Assembly (NCBI GenBank): GCA_034440635.1 | Contig: JAOTON010001929.1 | Location: 372,001-436,000 of the forward strand | Reading direction: 5' to 3' | Length of the DNA stretch: 64,000 nucleotides | Source of the DNA: Lepas anatifera | Lineage: Eukaryota; Arthropoda; Thecostraca; Lepadidae | Shown: positions 11,900-23,060 of the stretch, one piece after another | Numbering within the stretch: position 1 is the stretch's first letter | Layout of the letters: each line of letters begins with the position of its first letter | Notes under the pieces: model-generated | What the model was told of the DNA's origin: nothing | Database searches by the model: none | The model's input: only the letters and a program-made list of their open reading frames with translations | Program-made: the position numbers and the translations under genes

Positions 11900-12618
11900 C
11901 CGACAGACAGCAGACACTGCAGACCGATATGATAACGACGTCTTTCTGGCACATGCTGCTCAGAAAATACTGAGCCTATCACCGTCCGAGTAAGCAAAAG
12001 GGTTATCTGTGAATATATGCCAGCAGCTGTTGTCGAGAGTGGCCCACGAATACCAGTCTACTCATCGTACAATATGGCAATGCTCCTCTCCCTGGTAGGG
12101 CCGTCATCCGAACCACATGTTGGTGCATAGGCGTCGTCATTAGCAGAAAAGTGTGGGGACAGTTAATCCTCAACCCGCTGCAAAAAATATGTTAAATTGT
12201 TGATTTGTTAAATTGTTGCCCATTCTTCAAGTTTAGATTTTGCAGCTGTAAGATTTAAGAATCAATCTTACAGTCGTCTCTGATTTATGAAATTCATCGA
12301 CCAATCAGCGCATCGCAAGATAATTTTACAGATCAGCCGTCCAATCGTGGACGACTGTTAACTGTACAATGTGGGCTATAAATTCACGACTGTAAATTGT
12401 AGTATCCGCTGGTTTTATCAAATTCGGTTCGTACATTTTACAGCTCAACTGTACCTAAAAATATCATTATTTTGACGTTTATGAAATCCGTCTGTGTCAT
12501 CGTTTCATGGTATGTTATATATACTTGTATGTTTTGGCCACAAGTTTTCTATTAAACTCTGATGGTTAAATGCCCGAGCGTATGATGCTTTTGTCGCCTG
12601 CCCTTTAGTATTTTCATA

Positions 12619-12664
<46 letters not shown>

Positions 12665-13480
12665 GACCATGTTTCATTGCAACTTGTCATAGTAGTGTTC
12701 ACTATCTTCGGCCGGACTGACATGGGGTGCCTGAAGTCTTCCCCTTACTTAACAGCTCAACAAATATCGCTCTGAATGACTCTGAAATGTTAGCCACTGT
12801 TCTTAAAAATGCTCTTTAAGAAAGAATGGTCAGTTTCTGTGCAGTATCGAAGCCTGGTGCACTCCAGTACGACAAACTAGCATCAGCTTAAAGCCTCCAG
12901 GAAGTCATCCAGGGCTTAATTAAACAGAGACAGTGATGGATCCAGCTAAAGGACTAGTTTGTTCTGGTGAGGGTGAAGTTATGATCTGGTATGTTGAAAA
13001 CTAAATAAACGGCAGCCACACTGAGCTTCTGTTGGAACGCACTGATAGAACCCATCATCGTCTAAAGCAATTAACTTTGTTTATCTATCGATAAATAACT
13101 TCTTGTGTGTATACACATGAAGTGCTATTAAGATTAGTGTGCCTTTTAGCGATAAGATAGCAGTCCCTACATAACTGTGATTGCTAATGTTTAATTTCTT
13201 TTAAGGAGTTCTCTTGGTGTTGTAACTTACCCGAATAAAATACATATAGGCATATTATAAATGTAGCAGATAAAAACAATGAAAAAGAGCAAGAGTCATG
13301 TGAATACGGTCGTGGAAAAACAGTCGTAGGAACTGATGAAATTCGTTCATGCACTTGTAATGATAATCCTCGGTTTCTTATGGAAACATCATCTGCCAGG
13401 GGCACATAACTTCGCGAATTTCTTCCCTCCCAGCAGTGATTGTAGCGGATCATATAACTCCTTGTTCAGGGAATTTTCAG
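11900..13480. other. Intergenic, AT-rich
   Basis: No gene seen. It contains a (TA)n tract at about 12622-12660. Confidence 0.5.
12622..12662. repeat. (TA)n microsatellite
   Basis: Pure TA dinucleotide run of about 40 bp. Confidence 0.95.
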
Positions 13481-13494
13481 GGCATTAAACACAG

Positions 13495-13808
13495 TTGAGC
13501 CACGTGAAAAGCAGAGGAGCTATATCCGCTACACCGGAAGCCTCCGTTCAGGATCTTCCGTTGTGCAAGGGTCAACGCAGCTTACAGACCGAAATAATGA
13601 GCATTGTGCGTACTTGCTGCTTGTTGCGGCAGTATTCCTCCCCGTGAACTGGAGCCCGTGCTGTCGGGCCGTGGGCAGCCGCACGGCTCAACAGCCGCGG
13701 GCAGGGACCGGTCACGTGACCCAGAGTGGGCGGAGCCGGGTCACCAGCGCCAGTCGTGTCCGTCAGCGCGAGGTGCGCGGTGGAAAACTGCCGCGTGCTC
13801 CAACTGCT
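13495..13808 (+). promoter_or_regulatory. Promoter-like region with palindromic E-box and GC box
   Basis: A locally GC- and CpG-rich stretch in front of the ATG at 13809. It holds CACGTG at 13501, the perfect palindrome GTCACGTGAC at 13711-13720 (the form bound by bHLH-Zip factors of the USF/TFE families) and GTGGGCGGAGCC at 13727 (Sp/KLF-type GC box). No TATA box is evident. Confidence 0.5.
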
Positions 13809-13880
13809 ATGGCTGGGGACTGTGACCAGGAAATTGAGCCGGATAGTGGAATTTCAAATGAGATATTTAATCCTCTAAAG
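13809..13880 (+). CDS. First coding exon of an unrecognised gene
   Basis: The ATG at 13809 starts a 24-codon exon, with MAGDCDQEIEPDSG at the start and IFNPLK at the end, closing in phase 0 at a consensus donor (AAG/GTAAGT at 13881). The peptide is acidic and I do not recognise it. The promoter-like region directly upstream and the clean donor support a real start. The next in-phase exon I can see is at 32321, about 18 kb away, so internal exons may be missing from this model. Confidence 0.5.
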
Positions 13881-14165
13881 GTAAGTTCCCCTCTGTTTAT
13901 AAATTACGCTTGCATATTGTTCCATCTCGGTGTGCCTCAATATAATTAGTTTATTCTCTTGCTCTGTGTCCATGCAAATATTTTTATCAAAATGCGACGG
14001 TTTTCAGTGCAGTTGATATTTTTCTGGTTTATCAATGTATACAATGTATACACGTGCGTACCCAGCCCGATGCACGGGTCTATGTATGATATGGTATGTT
14101 ATATTATCCACATCATGGACTCAGGCGGAAGTGTCACATAAATTATATATAATTATTGTCTAATC

Positions 14166-14350
14166 CACTGGCGGATCCAAGGGGGTCAAACGGCCCTTGA
14201 CTCCTTCCAAGGCTCAAAATAGTATCTTTTGGCCCCCAAAAGGACCAGATTTTAACCGTTTTTTAAAAACTGTTTTCGCAATTTTTTCTCAATTTAGCCC
14301 CTAAAACGTTGGTTTAGCCCCTCCAAAAGCTGCTCCTGAATCCTCCAATG
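14166..14350. mobile_element. hAT-like MITE
   Basis: Termini CACTGGCGGATCC and GAATCCTCCAATG are imperfect inverted repeats of hAT style (CA...TG). The flanking octamers GTCTAATC (14158) and GTCTAATA (14351) agree at seven of eight bases, as expected for an old 8-bp target duplication. There is no coding capacity in 185 bp. Confidence 0.65.
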
Positions 14351-17090
14351 GTCTAATAAGCAAAAACCCAAACAGATGGCAACTAGGGAAGCGACTGGCA
14401 TCCATTGAATTGGCTTTCATCGACCAAAATTGTCGATCGTCTCTCTCAGTCTTTCTGCACCGCTAATGTTGAAATGAGAAATAATAATATCCAATAAAGC
14501 TACCTACCACGGACACTATATCTATCACAGAACAAGACGTACAGATCTACCAAAGAAGTAGATGCCTCTGATGATCTTCTGCAAAAGACCAAGCTAACCT
14601 AAATATGTCTGCGGGTTAGAGATAAAAAGCTGAAACATTTGTGCTGCCTCCTCGTTCCTGCTTCGAATAAATCTCTGGCCTGACATCTCCTGAGGACTTC
14701 ACCCTCCGCTACTTGCATGCTGGGTATGGACAATTCCTTGAGGAGGCGACGGATGGGGGCGATTGTACCTTAAGTGTTCGCTGAGGACGACCCCTGTTCG
14801 CGTAGGGCGCCCTTATCGAGCGCAGAAGGCACCCTACATAGACGGCCATGCGCCTTGAAATGCTGAAACATTTTCGGACATGCGCCTTAAAATTGACTTG
14901 AGAAGGCGGCCTACGGAGGGACAAGGTGTTTTTCCGCGTCCTTTATTTAGGCCGCCGTTCCGTTTCCAGCTGCAGATTCCTGTTTAACCAAGTAGCCGCC
15001 TTCCTGGGAAATTAGATTCGATACTTTCTGCTCAGACCTACGAAACTCTTCTCACCAAAAACGCCTAAAATTTCTGCTGGGAAGTCAACCCTCGTACCTA
15101 ATGACCATCCCGCGCACCCAGGTGTTCTCCTGGCGCCCCCGGCGATTTCGGACCTTCCCTTAGCGAAGTCATAAATTCATCAGAGACTTAGCTCCCATGC
15201 ACAAGTTCGATCTCGATTGACGGTGTATCCGGATACATTTACGATCCTGGTTGAGCCTTTGGCCATGGCAACTGGGTTTCAATCCGATTCTCGTCGATCC
15301 GTGTCCAACAAGATCAGACAGCATTTGACAGCGTGCCGGGAAACACCTTCCTTGCAGTGCCGCGGGTAAAGGCGAGAAACTGCAGAGAGCACTAAAGCAC
15401 GGTCCGTGATAAATTGCTGAGAAAATGGCTTATGATGGACTCGATGACTCCACGGTGTACCGGATCGGCGCTCCAATTCGGATCGCATTTTGGCCATAGA
15501 AACTAGGTCACTGGTGCTGGAGACTTCCATGCACCCATGTCTTTATTTCCTGATTGACCTCGGCGTTTGTATAAGGAGGCCAAAATAAGCTCACACATAC
15601 TTGACTAGAGGCAAGATGAAAAGAAAAGAAAACTAACCAGGTTCGCCATTATTAATGTATTTATTGACTTAGATTCCATGGCCAAATTGCGATTCAGATC
15701 GGGCTATCGATCAGGATACACCATGGAGTAATCTAGTCCATCAAGTAGGCACTACTTTGCCAGCACTAGTGCTGAGGAAATTGTACCTAATTGACGGACG
15801 CCTCTTACACCTCCACGATGTATCGACGACAGTCCGATCCAGATTGCATTTTGGCCGTGAAAACTAAGCCAACATCGGTACGGGGTAGTGGTGGTATAAT
15901 TTGTTCTCGGTAGGGGAGGCACAGGTGGACCCAGTGTTTGGGTGGGGACTGATCCCAAATTTAAGCGAGTGGGGTTTGTCAGTGATTGGGGCGTTATTTA
16001 ATGTGATTTTTGGCCCCATATATGCACAACTTTGATAAATATCAAATTCAAATACATGAATTTTTCCCAGGTAACCGGGCCAAATAAGAGCTAGTGGCTC
16101 TTATTCATCCCCGGTTTTATGGAAACCTCTGATTAGGAAAATATTATATGCGGGCTGCACTAACCAAGTTTTTAAACCACTGCCACTACTAGCACTATTT
16201 TTTTAAATCGTGAAACCGCTGCCAGCTAATCCTTTACCCTGCTATTGCTACTAAAGCGCTACCTACCCAAAAATTCTCTCCGTTTTTAATGCACTTGTAA
16301 TTTTAAATTGTTTTAATTGCATTTCAAGGGAAATACAATTTATCTGTAAATTACATGAAACATTAGCAGCTGCATTATATTATGCACAGATAAAAGCACA
16401 GAACAAGACTACTCGTTCAATTTCCTTTTGTTTTTCTGATGAGGAAAAACATGTCTTCAATTTCCACCTTCTAATTTTATTGGATGGCCGTCTTATTAAC
16501 AAGATCTCGAACGCAGTAGAGGTTTTGAATTATTCTTATTGGCTTTTTTATGAATTAGTTTTAAGTTCCTCACGAAAGGTTGAATGAAGGCAGAATTATT
16601 AAGCGGCTGGCAATTTCCAGCATGTGATTTTTTTCGTTAATACACTGTACACGTCGATGTCAAATAGTGGACCGGTTAGTGAACTGCACGAAACGTAACA
16701 GTCCAATTAGTTTTAATTAACTTCAATGCTCCGAGCTGTTGACCCACAAACGCAGCTCTGTGTTCGAAATGCTTTTGTCTGTTAGCCACGGCGATGTAAA
16801 GATAACCCGTCTTACGCCTTGAACCATATCAACGTGCATGCAAACTAGCCTGTCCGGAAATATGGGCGCCAAATGGCCATAAAAGTCGAACTTCCTTGAA
16901 ATGTATGTCATTATTATGAACTTTTGATGGTATAAATGCAGGTAAGGTCTACCCGAAAGCTTCTGATTACATGTAAGCACAAACTGTACTGTATTCTTCA
17001 AATTCATATTTCATGATATATTTTCGAAGCGTTAATCTAAGTTAACATCTTCCAGTAGTTTAACACAACTGAAATTTCCCAGGTAGTGTG
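14351..17090. other. Intron or intergenic DNA without supported gene
   Basis: AT-rich with short open frames only. Nothing recognised. Confidence 0.4.
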
Positions 17091-17229
17091 AACAGGTAGT
17101 TGGTGGGGAGTGAGCGAAGAGAGCACAGGCTGCGTGGCCGACCAGGTCCGGTACCGCACCCCGCTATGGTCGGCGCCTGCGGCCGATCAACACCTGGACG
17201 CCGCCAGCCAGCCTCTCATAAAACACTAT

Positions 17230-17760
17230 TTACGGCCGGCGTCCGTGCCTAATTGAATGCACTTCTAAAACAGACGGCTGGTGGGGGAATTACGGCCGCA
17301 GGTCCGTGATCGCAGCCGGTACCAGTACCGTGCGGCATGAGGAAGACGTCGGCGCAGCAGCAGCCTGCCTGCTGCGCCGGCCGGGCCGCGAGGGGTGGCG
17401 GCGGCGGGGAGGGGTGGTGTTTACTGGCGGCGCTCTCTGACTCGCCGCCGCCTCTGCTGCGACGACAGACACGAGCGAACAGCTCACAGAGTGCCGGCGC
17501 CGACGTTCGCACCTCCCGCCGAATACCAATGAGCCGCACCGCCACATTATGCAAATTTGGCGGGCGCTGAGCCGTGGGAAACACAGCGGCGGAGCCCGGT
17601 GTGTGTTTTGGTGTCGTGCACGCGACCGCGCTGCACCCCCTGCCCGCCATCGATCACTGACGGCGGCGTCGGTGACAGAGCGGTGCCGATAACCTGTCGC
17701 TGTAGCCTCCCCTGCCCCGAGTCCTGCTGCCATGTTCACTGAGAACGTCGGGAGACAGGG
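17230..17760 (-). promoter_or_regulatory. CpG-rich promoter-like patch
   Basis: A GC-rich island in AT-rich surroundings. On the plus strand it holds CCAAT at 17526, the octamer ATGCAAAT at 17549-17556, an overlapping E2F-like TTTGGCGGG at 17556 and TCCCGCCGAA at 17514. This combination is typical of cell-cycle or histone-type promoters. Direction is unclear; minus is my guess because the reversed order (octamer, CCAAT, then a CG-rich transcribed region) is conventional. Open frames of 133-204 aa across it have no recognisable domain. Confidence 0.35.
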
Positions 17761-18089
17761 TTCCAACATTGAGTGACTGCTGGTCGGACTCCAATGCTGA
17801 GGGTAGTTGGTGATTTCCAATGTACAGCATGGTGACCTAAAACTAGTTCGAGCCAAGTTCATTCCGCTGTTGTTGCTCCATCTTCCTGTAGTTCTCAGGG
17901 CCATCTCAGGGCCCTATGGTAGTTCACATCTGTTGGAAATTGTTGATTCTTACTCATCTATCATTCTGCATAAATTGATCTTATTATATTTACGTGTATA
18001 TGGGCATATTTTAACTCGTCGAAAAGCTTATGTGAGTAACTGCCTTCAAGTCCTAGCTTATAGCTAGTCAGCCGAAGGGGGAGGGCGTC

Positions 18090-18185
18090 CGAGCACTGTG
18101 CCCTGTCACCTTGGACGGGCCAGGGGACACCACAATAGTGGTTTCCCATTAAACTAGCGTTCGAACCTGCGGCAGGAAAGGTATA
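18090..18185 (-). repeat. Possible SINE head
   Basis: The minus strand reads CCGCAGGTTCGAACGC, a B-box-like motif, followed by unrelated sequence. Weak. Confidence 0.2.
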
Positions 18186-18744
18186 GGAAAATGATGGCTA
18201 ATGTGAAAAGTTCATGTTCTCAGGAGTTTTTCTTTTGTGTATGCATGTGTGCTGAATATCACTGCCACCAAGTGATATTTACCTGGTCTGGAAGTGACTC
18301 GTTGCACCCAGTGGCTCAAGTTCCAATGCCAGATCGTATGCTACAAATACTAAATACTTCATTTACTTCCAAAGACCTTCAATGGGGCTTTTTGTTGAAG
18401 TTTTGCCTCTTTAATTCTATTTTAATTATTTATTTAATTCTTAATTGAACTTTAACTTAGCCTTGCAAACGCAGTTCTGTGTACCCAGAATATGTGGCCC
18501 GTAGGTTGAAATGTGACAGGGGTTGAAGTGGAATCGTATCGATGGAAGCGTCCGAGACTCCCTGTAACTTCAGTGTTAACCATAGCCTTCACAAAAATCT
18601 ATACGATGCTTACTCGAAGCCACCATATTGGATGTTGAAAGCTGCCATTGTCTTGAGTTTAGTCTCTGAGGAGAGGTGGAAGGTCTCGTTGACTAATTTA
18701 AAGCCGGCTTTGGAATGGAGCTGTTTAGGGTCTATAATTACTTA

Positions 18745-18850
18745 AGGTTGTTACCTACTTACCTACTTAAGTACTACTATAGTAAGTAGTAAGTAAGTAA
18801 GTAGTAAGTACTACTATATACTTAAGTACTACTATACCTACTTAAGTATG
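18745..18850. repeat. TAAGTA-rich palindromic low-complexity tract
   Basis: Alternating runs of TAAGTA and CTTAAGTACTACTATA on both strands can fold into stable hairpins. Confidence 0.7.
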
Positions 18851-19289
18851 TTTTCCTTGTCATTTGCTGCTCTATTAACTGGCAAACATAAAATTGTACA
18901 TTCCTACTCAGCCAGAGAGGCAATGGGTTTTTGTATCCATGAAAGATGAAATGCTTAAAAACCTAATCCTGTACCAGAAAATTCCCGAGGAATTAATGAT
19001 TCGCAAAATCGTTACTAGCACGCACTCTTTTAACGTATAAATACTAGATCCGTCACTGCCTTAAGCTGCACTGCAGTGGGATAAAATGGATGAAATGAAC
19101 CTAACGAGTAAGGTGCGAATAAGTCTTAGTGCAGGCCTTGAGCCCGTCAACATGCACAGCCACGTAAGACTACCATTATGTTAACAAATAACCTGTAAGT
19201 GGCGATGGAAGCGCTAGGCGCCATCCCTCATTATGGACGGAGGTAATTGGGTGTCATTCATCAGACTGGTCTGCTGCTATGCTTGCACC

Positions 19290-19310
19290 AGTCTCCTCTC
19301 TCTCTCTCAG

Positions 19311-19344
<34 letters not shown>

Positions 19345-19395
19345 ACTCTCTCACTCAGTCACTCTCATTCAGTCACTCTCTCACGCAGTCACTAT
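19290..19395. repeat. (CT)n tract
   Basis: A CT dinucleotide run with CTCACTCAGT interruptions, immediately before the 24-bp minisatellite. Confidence 0.9.
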
Positions 19396-19414
19396 GTCAC
19401 TCAGCGTGACGCGG

Positions 19415-20345
19415 GAGCACAGCGCGAGGGTGCGGACGGGGCACAGCGTGAGGGTGTGGACCGGGCACAGCGCAACGGTGCGGACGGGGCACAGCGCGAG
19501 GGTGCGGACCGGGCACAGCGCGAGGGTGTGGACGGGGCACAGCGCAACGGTGCGGATGGGGCACAGCGCGATTGTGCGGGCCGGCATAGCGCGACAGTGC
19601 AGACCGAGCACAGCGCGACAGTGCAGACCGGGCACAGCGCGACAGTGTGGACAGGACACAGCGCAACAGTGCGGACCGAGCACAGAGCGACAGTGTGGAC
19701 AGGGCACAACGCGAGGGTGCGGGCCGGCACAGCACAACGGTGCGGATGGGGCACAGGGCGAGGTTGTGGACGGGGCACAGCGCAACGGTGCGGATGGGGC
19801 ACAGCGCGACGGTGCGGGCCGGTACAGCGCGATTGTGCGGGCCGGCACAGCGCGACAGTGCGGACCGGGCACAGGGCGAGGGTGCGGACGGGGCACAGCG
19901 CGAGGGTGCGGACGGGGCACAGTGCGAGGGTGTGGACGGGGCACAGCGCAATGGTGCGGATGGGGCACAGCGCGATTGTGCGGGCCGGCACAGCGCGACA
20001 GTGCAGACCGGGCACAGCGCGACAGTGCAGACCGGGCACAGCGCGACAGTGTGGACCGGGCACAGCGCGACAGTGCGGACCGAGCACAGCGCGACAGTGT
20101 GGACAGGGCACAACGCGAGGGTGCGAGCCGACACAGCACAACGGTGCGGATGGGGCACAGGGCGAGGTTGTGGACGGGGCACAGCACAACGGTGCGGATG
20201 GGGCACAGGGCGAGGTTGTGGATGTGGCACAGGGCGAGGGTGCGGCCGGGGCACAGGGCGAGGGTGTGGACGGGGCACAGCGCAACGGTTCGGATGGGGC
20301 ACAGCGCGAGGGTGCGGGCCGGGTACAGCGCGGTGGTGCGTGGAA
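19415..20345. repeat. 24-bp minisatellite, nearly 40 units
   Basis: Tandem copies of a unit like GCACAGCGCGAGGGTGCGG with a variable end, 24 bp long. Because 24 is a multiple of three and the unit has no stop, several frames on both strands remain open for 270-490 codons (for example GHSARVRT repeats). These frames are almost certainly not genes. Variants alternate between G-rich and CAGTG-containing subtypes, suggesting higher-order duplication. Confidence 0.9.
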
Positions 20346-20389
20346 GCACGTGTTCCTGGCAACCAATCGAGCCTGAGCTGGAAAAAAGA

Positions 20390-20580
20390 AGAACGAGAGG
20401 CGACTTTGCAGTTGCATCTCCCCAGACTGTCCAGTCATATTCGAGAGTTGAACGGATGTGTGCACAAATGACCGACTTGCACCAGGCCGAGCCGGATGCT
20501 TCAACTTTTTCTGCAAGCCTGCAAGCCACCGATAGCCAGCCTCCGATAAGGTTTGCTATATCCACAAGCCTAAGCTGCCA
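20390..20580 (-). pseudogene. Non-LTR retrotransposon reverse-transcriptase remnant
   Basis: The minus-strand frame contains AHIRSTLEYDWTVWGDAT, matching the 'IRPHLEYAxxVWxP' motif near the end of LINE reverse transcriptases, preceded by a Leu/Arg-rich helix-like stretch. Only about 60 codons survive and then run straight into the minisatellite. Confidence 0.6.
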
Positions 20581-20699
20581 AGGAACTCTGGTGGGTGCCG
20601 CGAGAGAGGTAAGAGGAGACGGCTCTAATCAGCAGAAGCCGGTCAGACTATCGTCTGATCTGGAAGCGGATGTTAAGTCTGTGAAAACTACAAAGAAGC

Positions 20700-22600
20700 T
20701 CCCAGGTTGGCGAGAGACCGTGTAAAGAGCCACCGTGAACGCTTACGCCGATAGGAGGCCTTGCGCTAGAAGGTAACCTGGCTAGTCTCCTGGGCCATCT
20801 GCAAAATATAAATGAAATGGTAGAGGAAATGTTTAATGTGCGTGCATGGCATAGAAGGATCGGCATCGTTCGGTTAAGAAGTGCAGTAGCTAGACATTAA
20901 TCGGCTCCGGGTCATGGTTTTAAGTTTTAAAGGGCGCAGTCGGATTGTAGCGAATCTGTGCACACCTCATATTTCTGCATGCCTAATCTTACTCCATGAA
21001 TATACATGTACGTTGTACTTGTAATTAACTGACTTCATCTGCAAATGGGCAATTCGCCCGTTGATGGCTTATAAACAATAAACATTAAAATAAGCGACTT
21101 TGTTCAGCGCCATTTGACCCACAAGCCTCAGGCAGGGTGCGGTGCACGTGCGGTGCAACATTGCAATAATAGGCTTTCGCCGATGTGACACTGCAACAAG
21201 CCATATCCATCCCCGACTGCCCTACGTGATCCAGCCACAGTAGACTGATAGGTGTACGGCGGTACAATATAACCGACTATGCGTGGAACATGCACAGCGG
21301 CACAGTTTAACGCCACTTGTAAAGTACAGCTCGCAGTAACAGCCTAAAGAGAAAATCGATAGGATTACTTAGTCAAAAGCGCTATTAACGTGAAGGCAGA
21401 GGTTTAGCTTTCGAATTTGCTTTGGGGTCACGAAATTGAATGGGGGTGCCTGGAATCGTATCCTTGGGTGCCACTACTTTCATATTGGGGGATGAAAGGT
21501 ACCGTTTCTGAGTATGCCGAGACTTAAGGATGGGAGCTCGAGAAATCAATGGGGATATGCAGAAACGGGTGGGAACTACTGCCTCACACCGGGGATGCAC
21601 CTGCGCCGTCGATCCCTACACCGCGCCTCCTGTCGTTAAGGTAGAACCTGTTCGATATCCATTCCAATGGGAAGTAAGAACATTGCACCGTTCTGAGTTC
21701 CGCCATGTTACAGCTGTCCCGGAAAAAAAAACTCCACGGTTCCCCTATTAGAACATGCAGCTGGGCAGAGGTGGGTTCAGGGGTTCCAATACGGCCGCCT
21801 CCCCCGATCCAGCGGTCAAATATTACCCACTTTTAACCAATTTTGGTACATCTTCCAAAAAAGTTCTTATTCGTGATTTTATTGAGGCTGCCCTCACCCC
21901 AAACATTCAGTTAAGATAATTTTCTGTGGTTGCTTCAGCTGAGTGTGGCTATTTACTGAACTTACGGTTTCATTGTTTGATTCCTTATAGCAGGATTTTT
22001 CGGTCAGGAGCTAATCTATTCCGTATCTATGCGTTCATTGGAAACGTATTCATACTTTTCATACTTCCGGGATATAGGTCATTAGAGTACAAAATATATA
22101 TAATAATCTTATGAACATTGCATTTTATTCGCCTTAAACAAGGCAAATTAATCATAGGCAAGACGAAATAATACAGATTTATAACAATAACAATAACAGA
22201 ATATCAACAGAAGGGGGCAACGTCATATCTTGCAAGCGTTGCGAAGAGTCAGATTGTGTGTTATCCGGTATGTCCTGTTTGCGCCCAGTTCGGAAAGCCA
22301 ACTCTAAATCGGCTCCTCGCATTTACAAAGCTGCATTGGTTTAACACAGCTGTGTAATTGTTGCACTGTATGATATCAGGACGTTATTGCAACTGACAGA
22401 ACTAGGCACTGTCAATTAATTCACGAGTGCAAATACTGCATTGCAGCCTGCTAAAAACTGAGGCCTGCTTGAGAGCCGTACTCGGTCGGCGCAGTTGAAA
22501 CGTATGTGATGACCCAAGAAGGGTTTGTATCGATAAACCTTGTCAAGCTTATCATTATTAGCGCAGATTCATTTGTACTTTGCATTTGTTCCTTTTGAGT
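20700..22600. other. No supported gene
   Basis: AT-rich DNA with short frames. A GGTTCAGGGG stretch near 21772-21820 with CCTCCCCCGATCC resembles degraded MITE ends. Confidence 0.4.
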
Positions 22601-23060
22601 TTAAAGGGAATGTGGCACCTTGGTCGAATCCTGGAATTTAGTGTTATTAGGCGTACTTTTAGTCAAAAATAATGAAACCACTTACGATTTCTCTAAAAAA
22701 TGTACAATGGGCTCAATATTTGGTTTTTAAAAATACTCCTCTAGAAAAAGAAATGAATATCAGCCTGTGGATGATGTCACGATCTGGCAACCACTACCAT
22801 ACTTGAAACTCTTCAAGGGATTCGATTGGCTGATGCTCATCGTGACTTTAGCATATGTCGTCACACCAGTAGCTCACAACAATGGCCGCCGGCGACACGG
22901 GGGGCTGAGGGGGGCTGGTGTCAGGTAGGTTTTAGCTTTTTTCTACGGAAATATCGAGTTCCAAAACAAATTAAATATGGAGTACCGGGTTTTCCGACCT
23001 GCTTTACAACTTGGCTATCTCAGTTAAAATCACGTTGTGAAGGTGCCACATTCCCTTTAA
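22601..23060. mobile_element. TTAA-flanked TIR element (MITE), copy 1
   Basis: Begins TTAAAGGGAATGTGGCACCT and ends with its reverse complement, AGGTGCCACATTCCCTTTAA. TTAA at both ends is the piggyBac-type target duplication. It is 460 bp with no transposase. A second copy lies in opposite orientation at 28986-29441. Confidence 0.8.

Noticed and set aside
17290..17904. 204-codon minus ORF as a gene
   Set aside because: CpG-rich composition keeps several frames open; no domain or conserved start context.
19247..20725. 492-codon plus frame and several 270-394-codon frames on both strands
   Set aside because: Produced by a stop-free 24-bp repeat; its flanks carry a LINE remnant on the minus strand and no gene signal on the plus strand.
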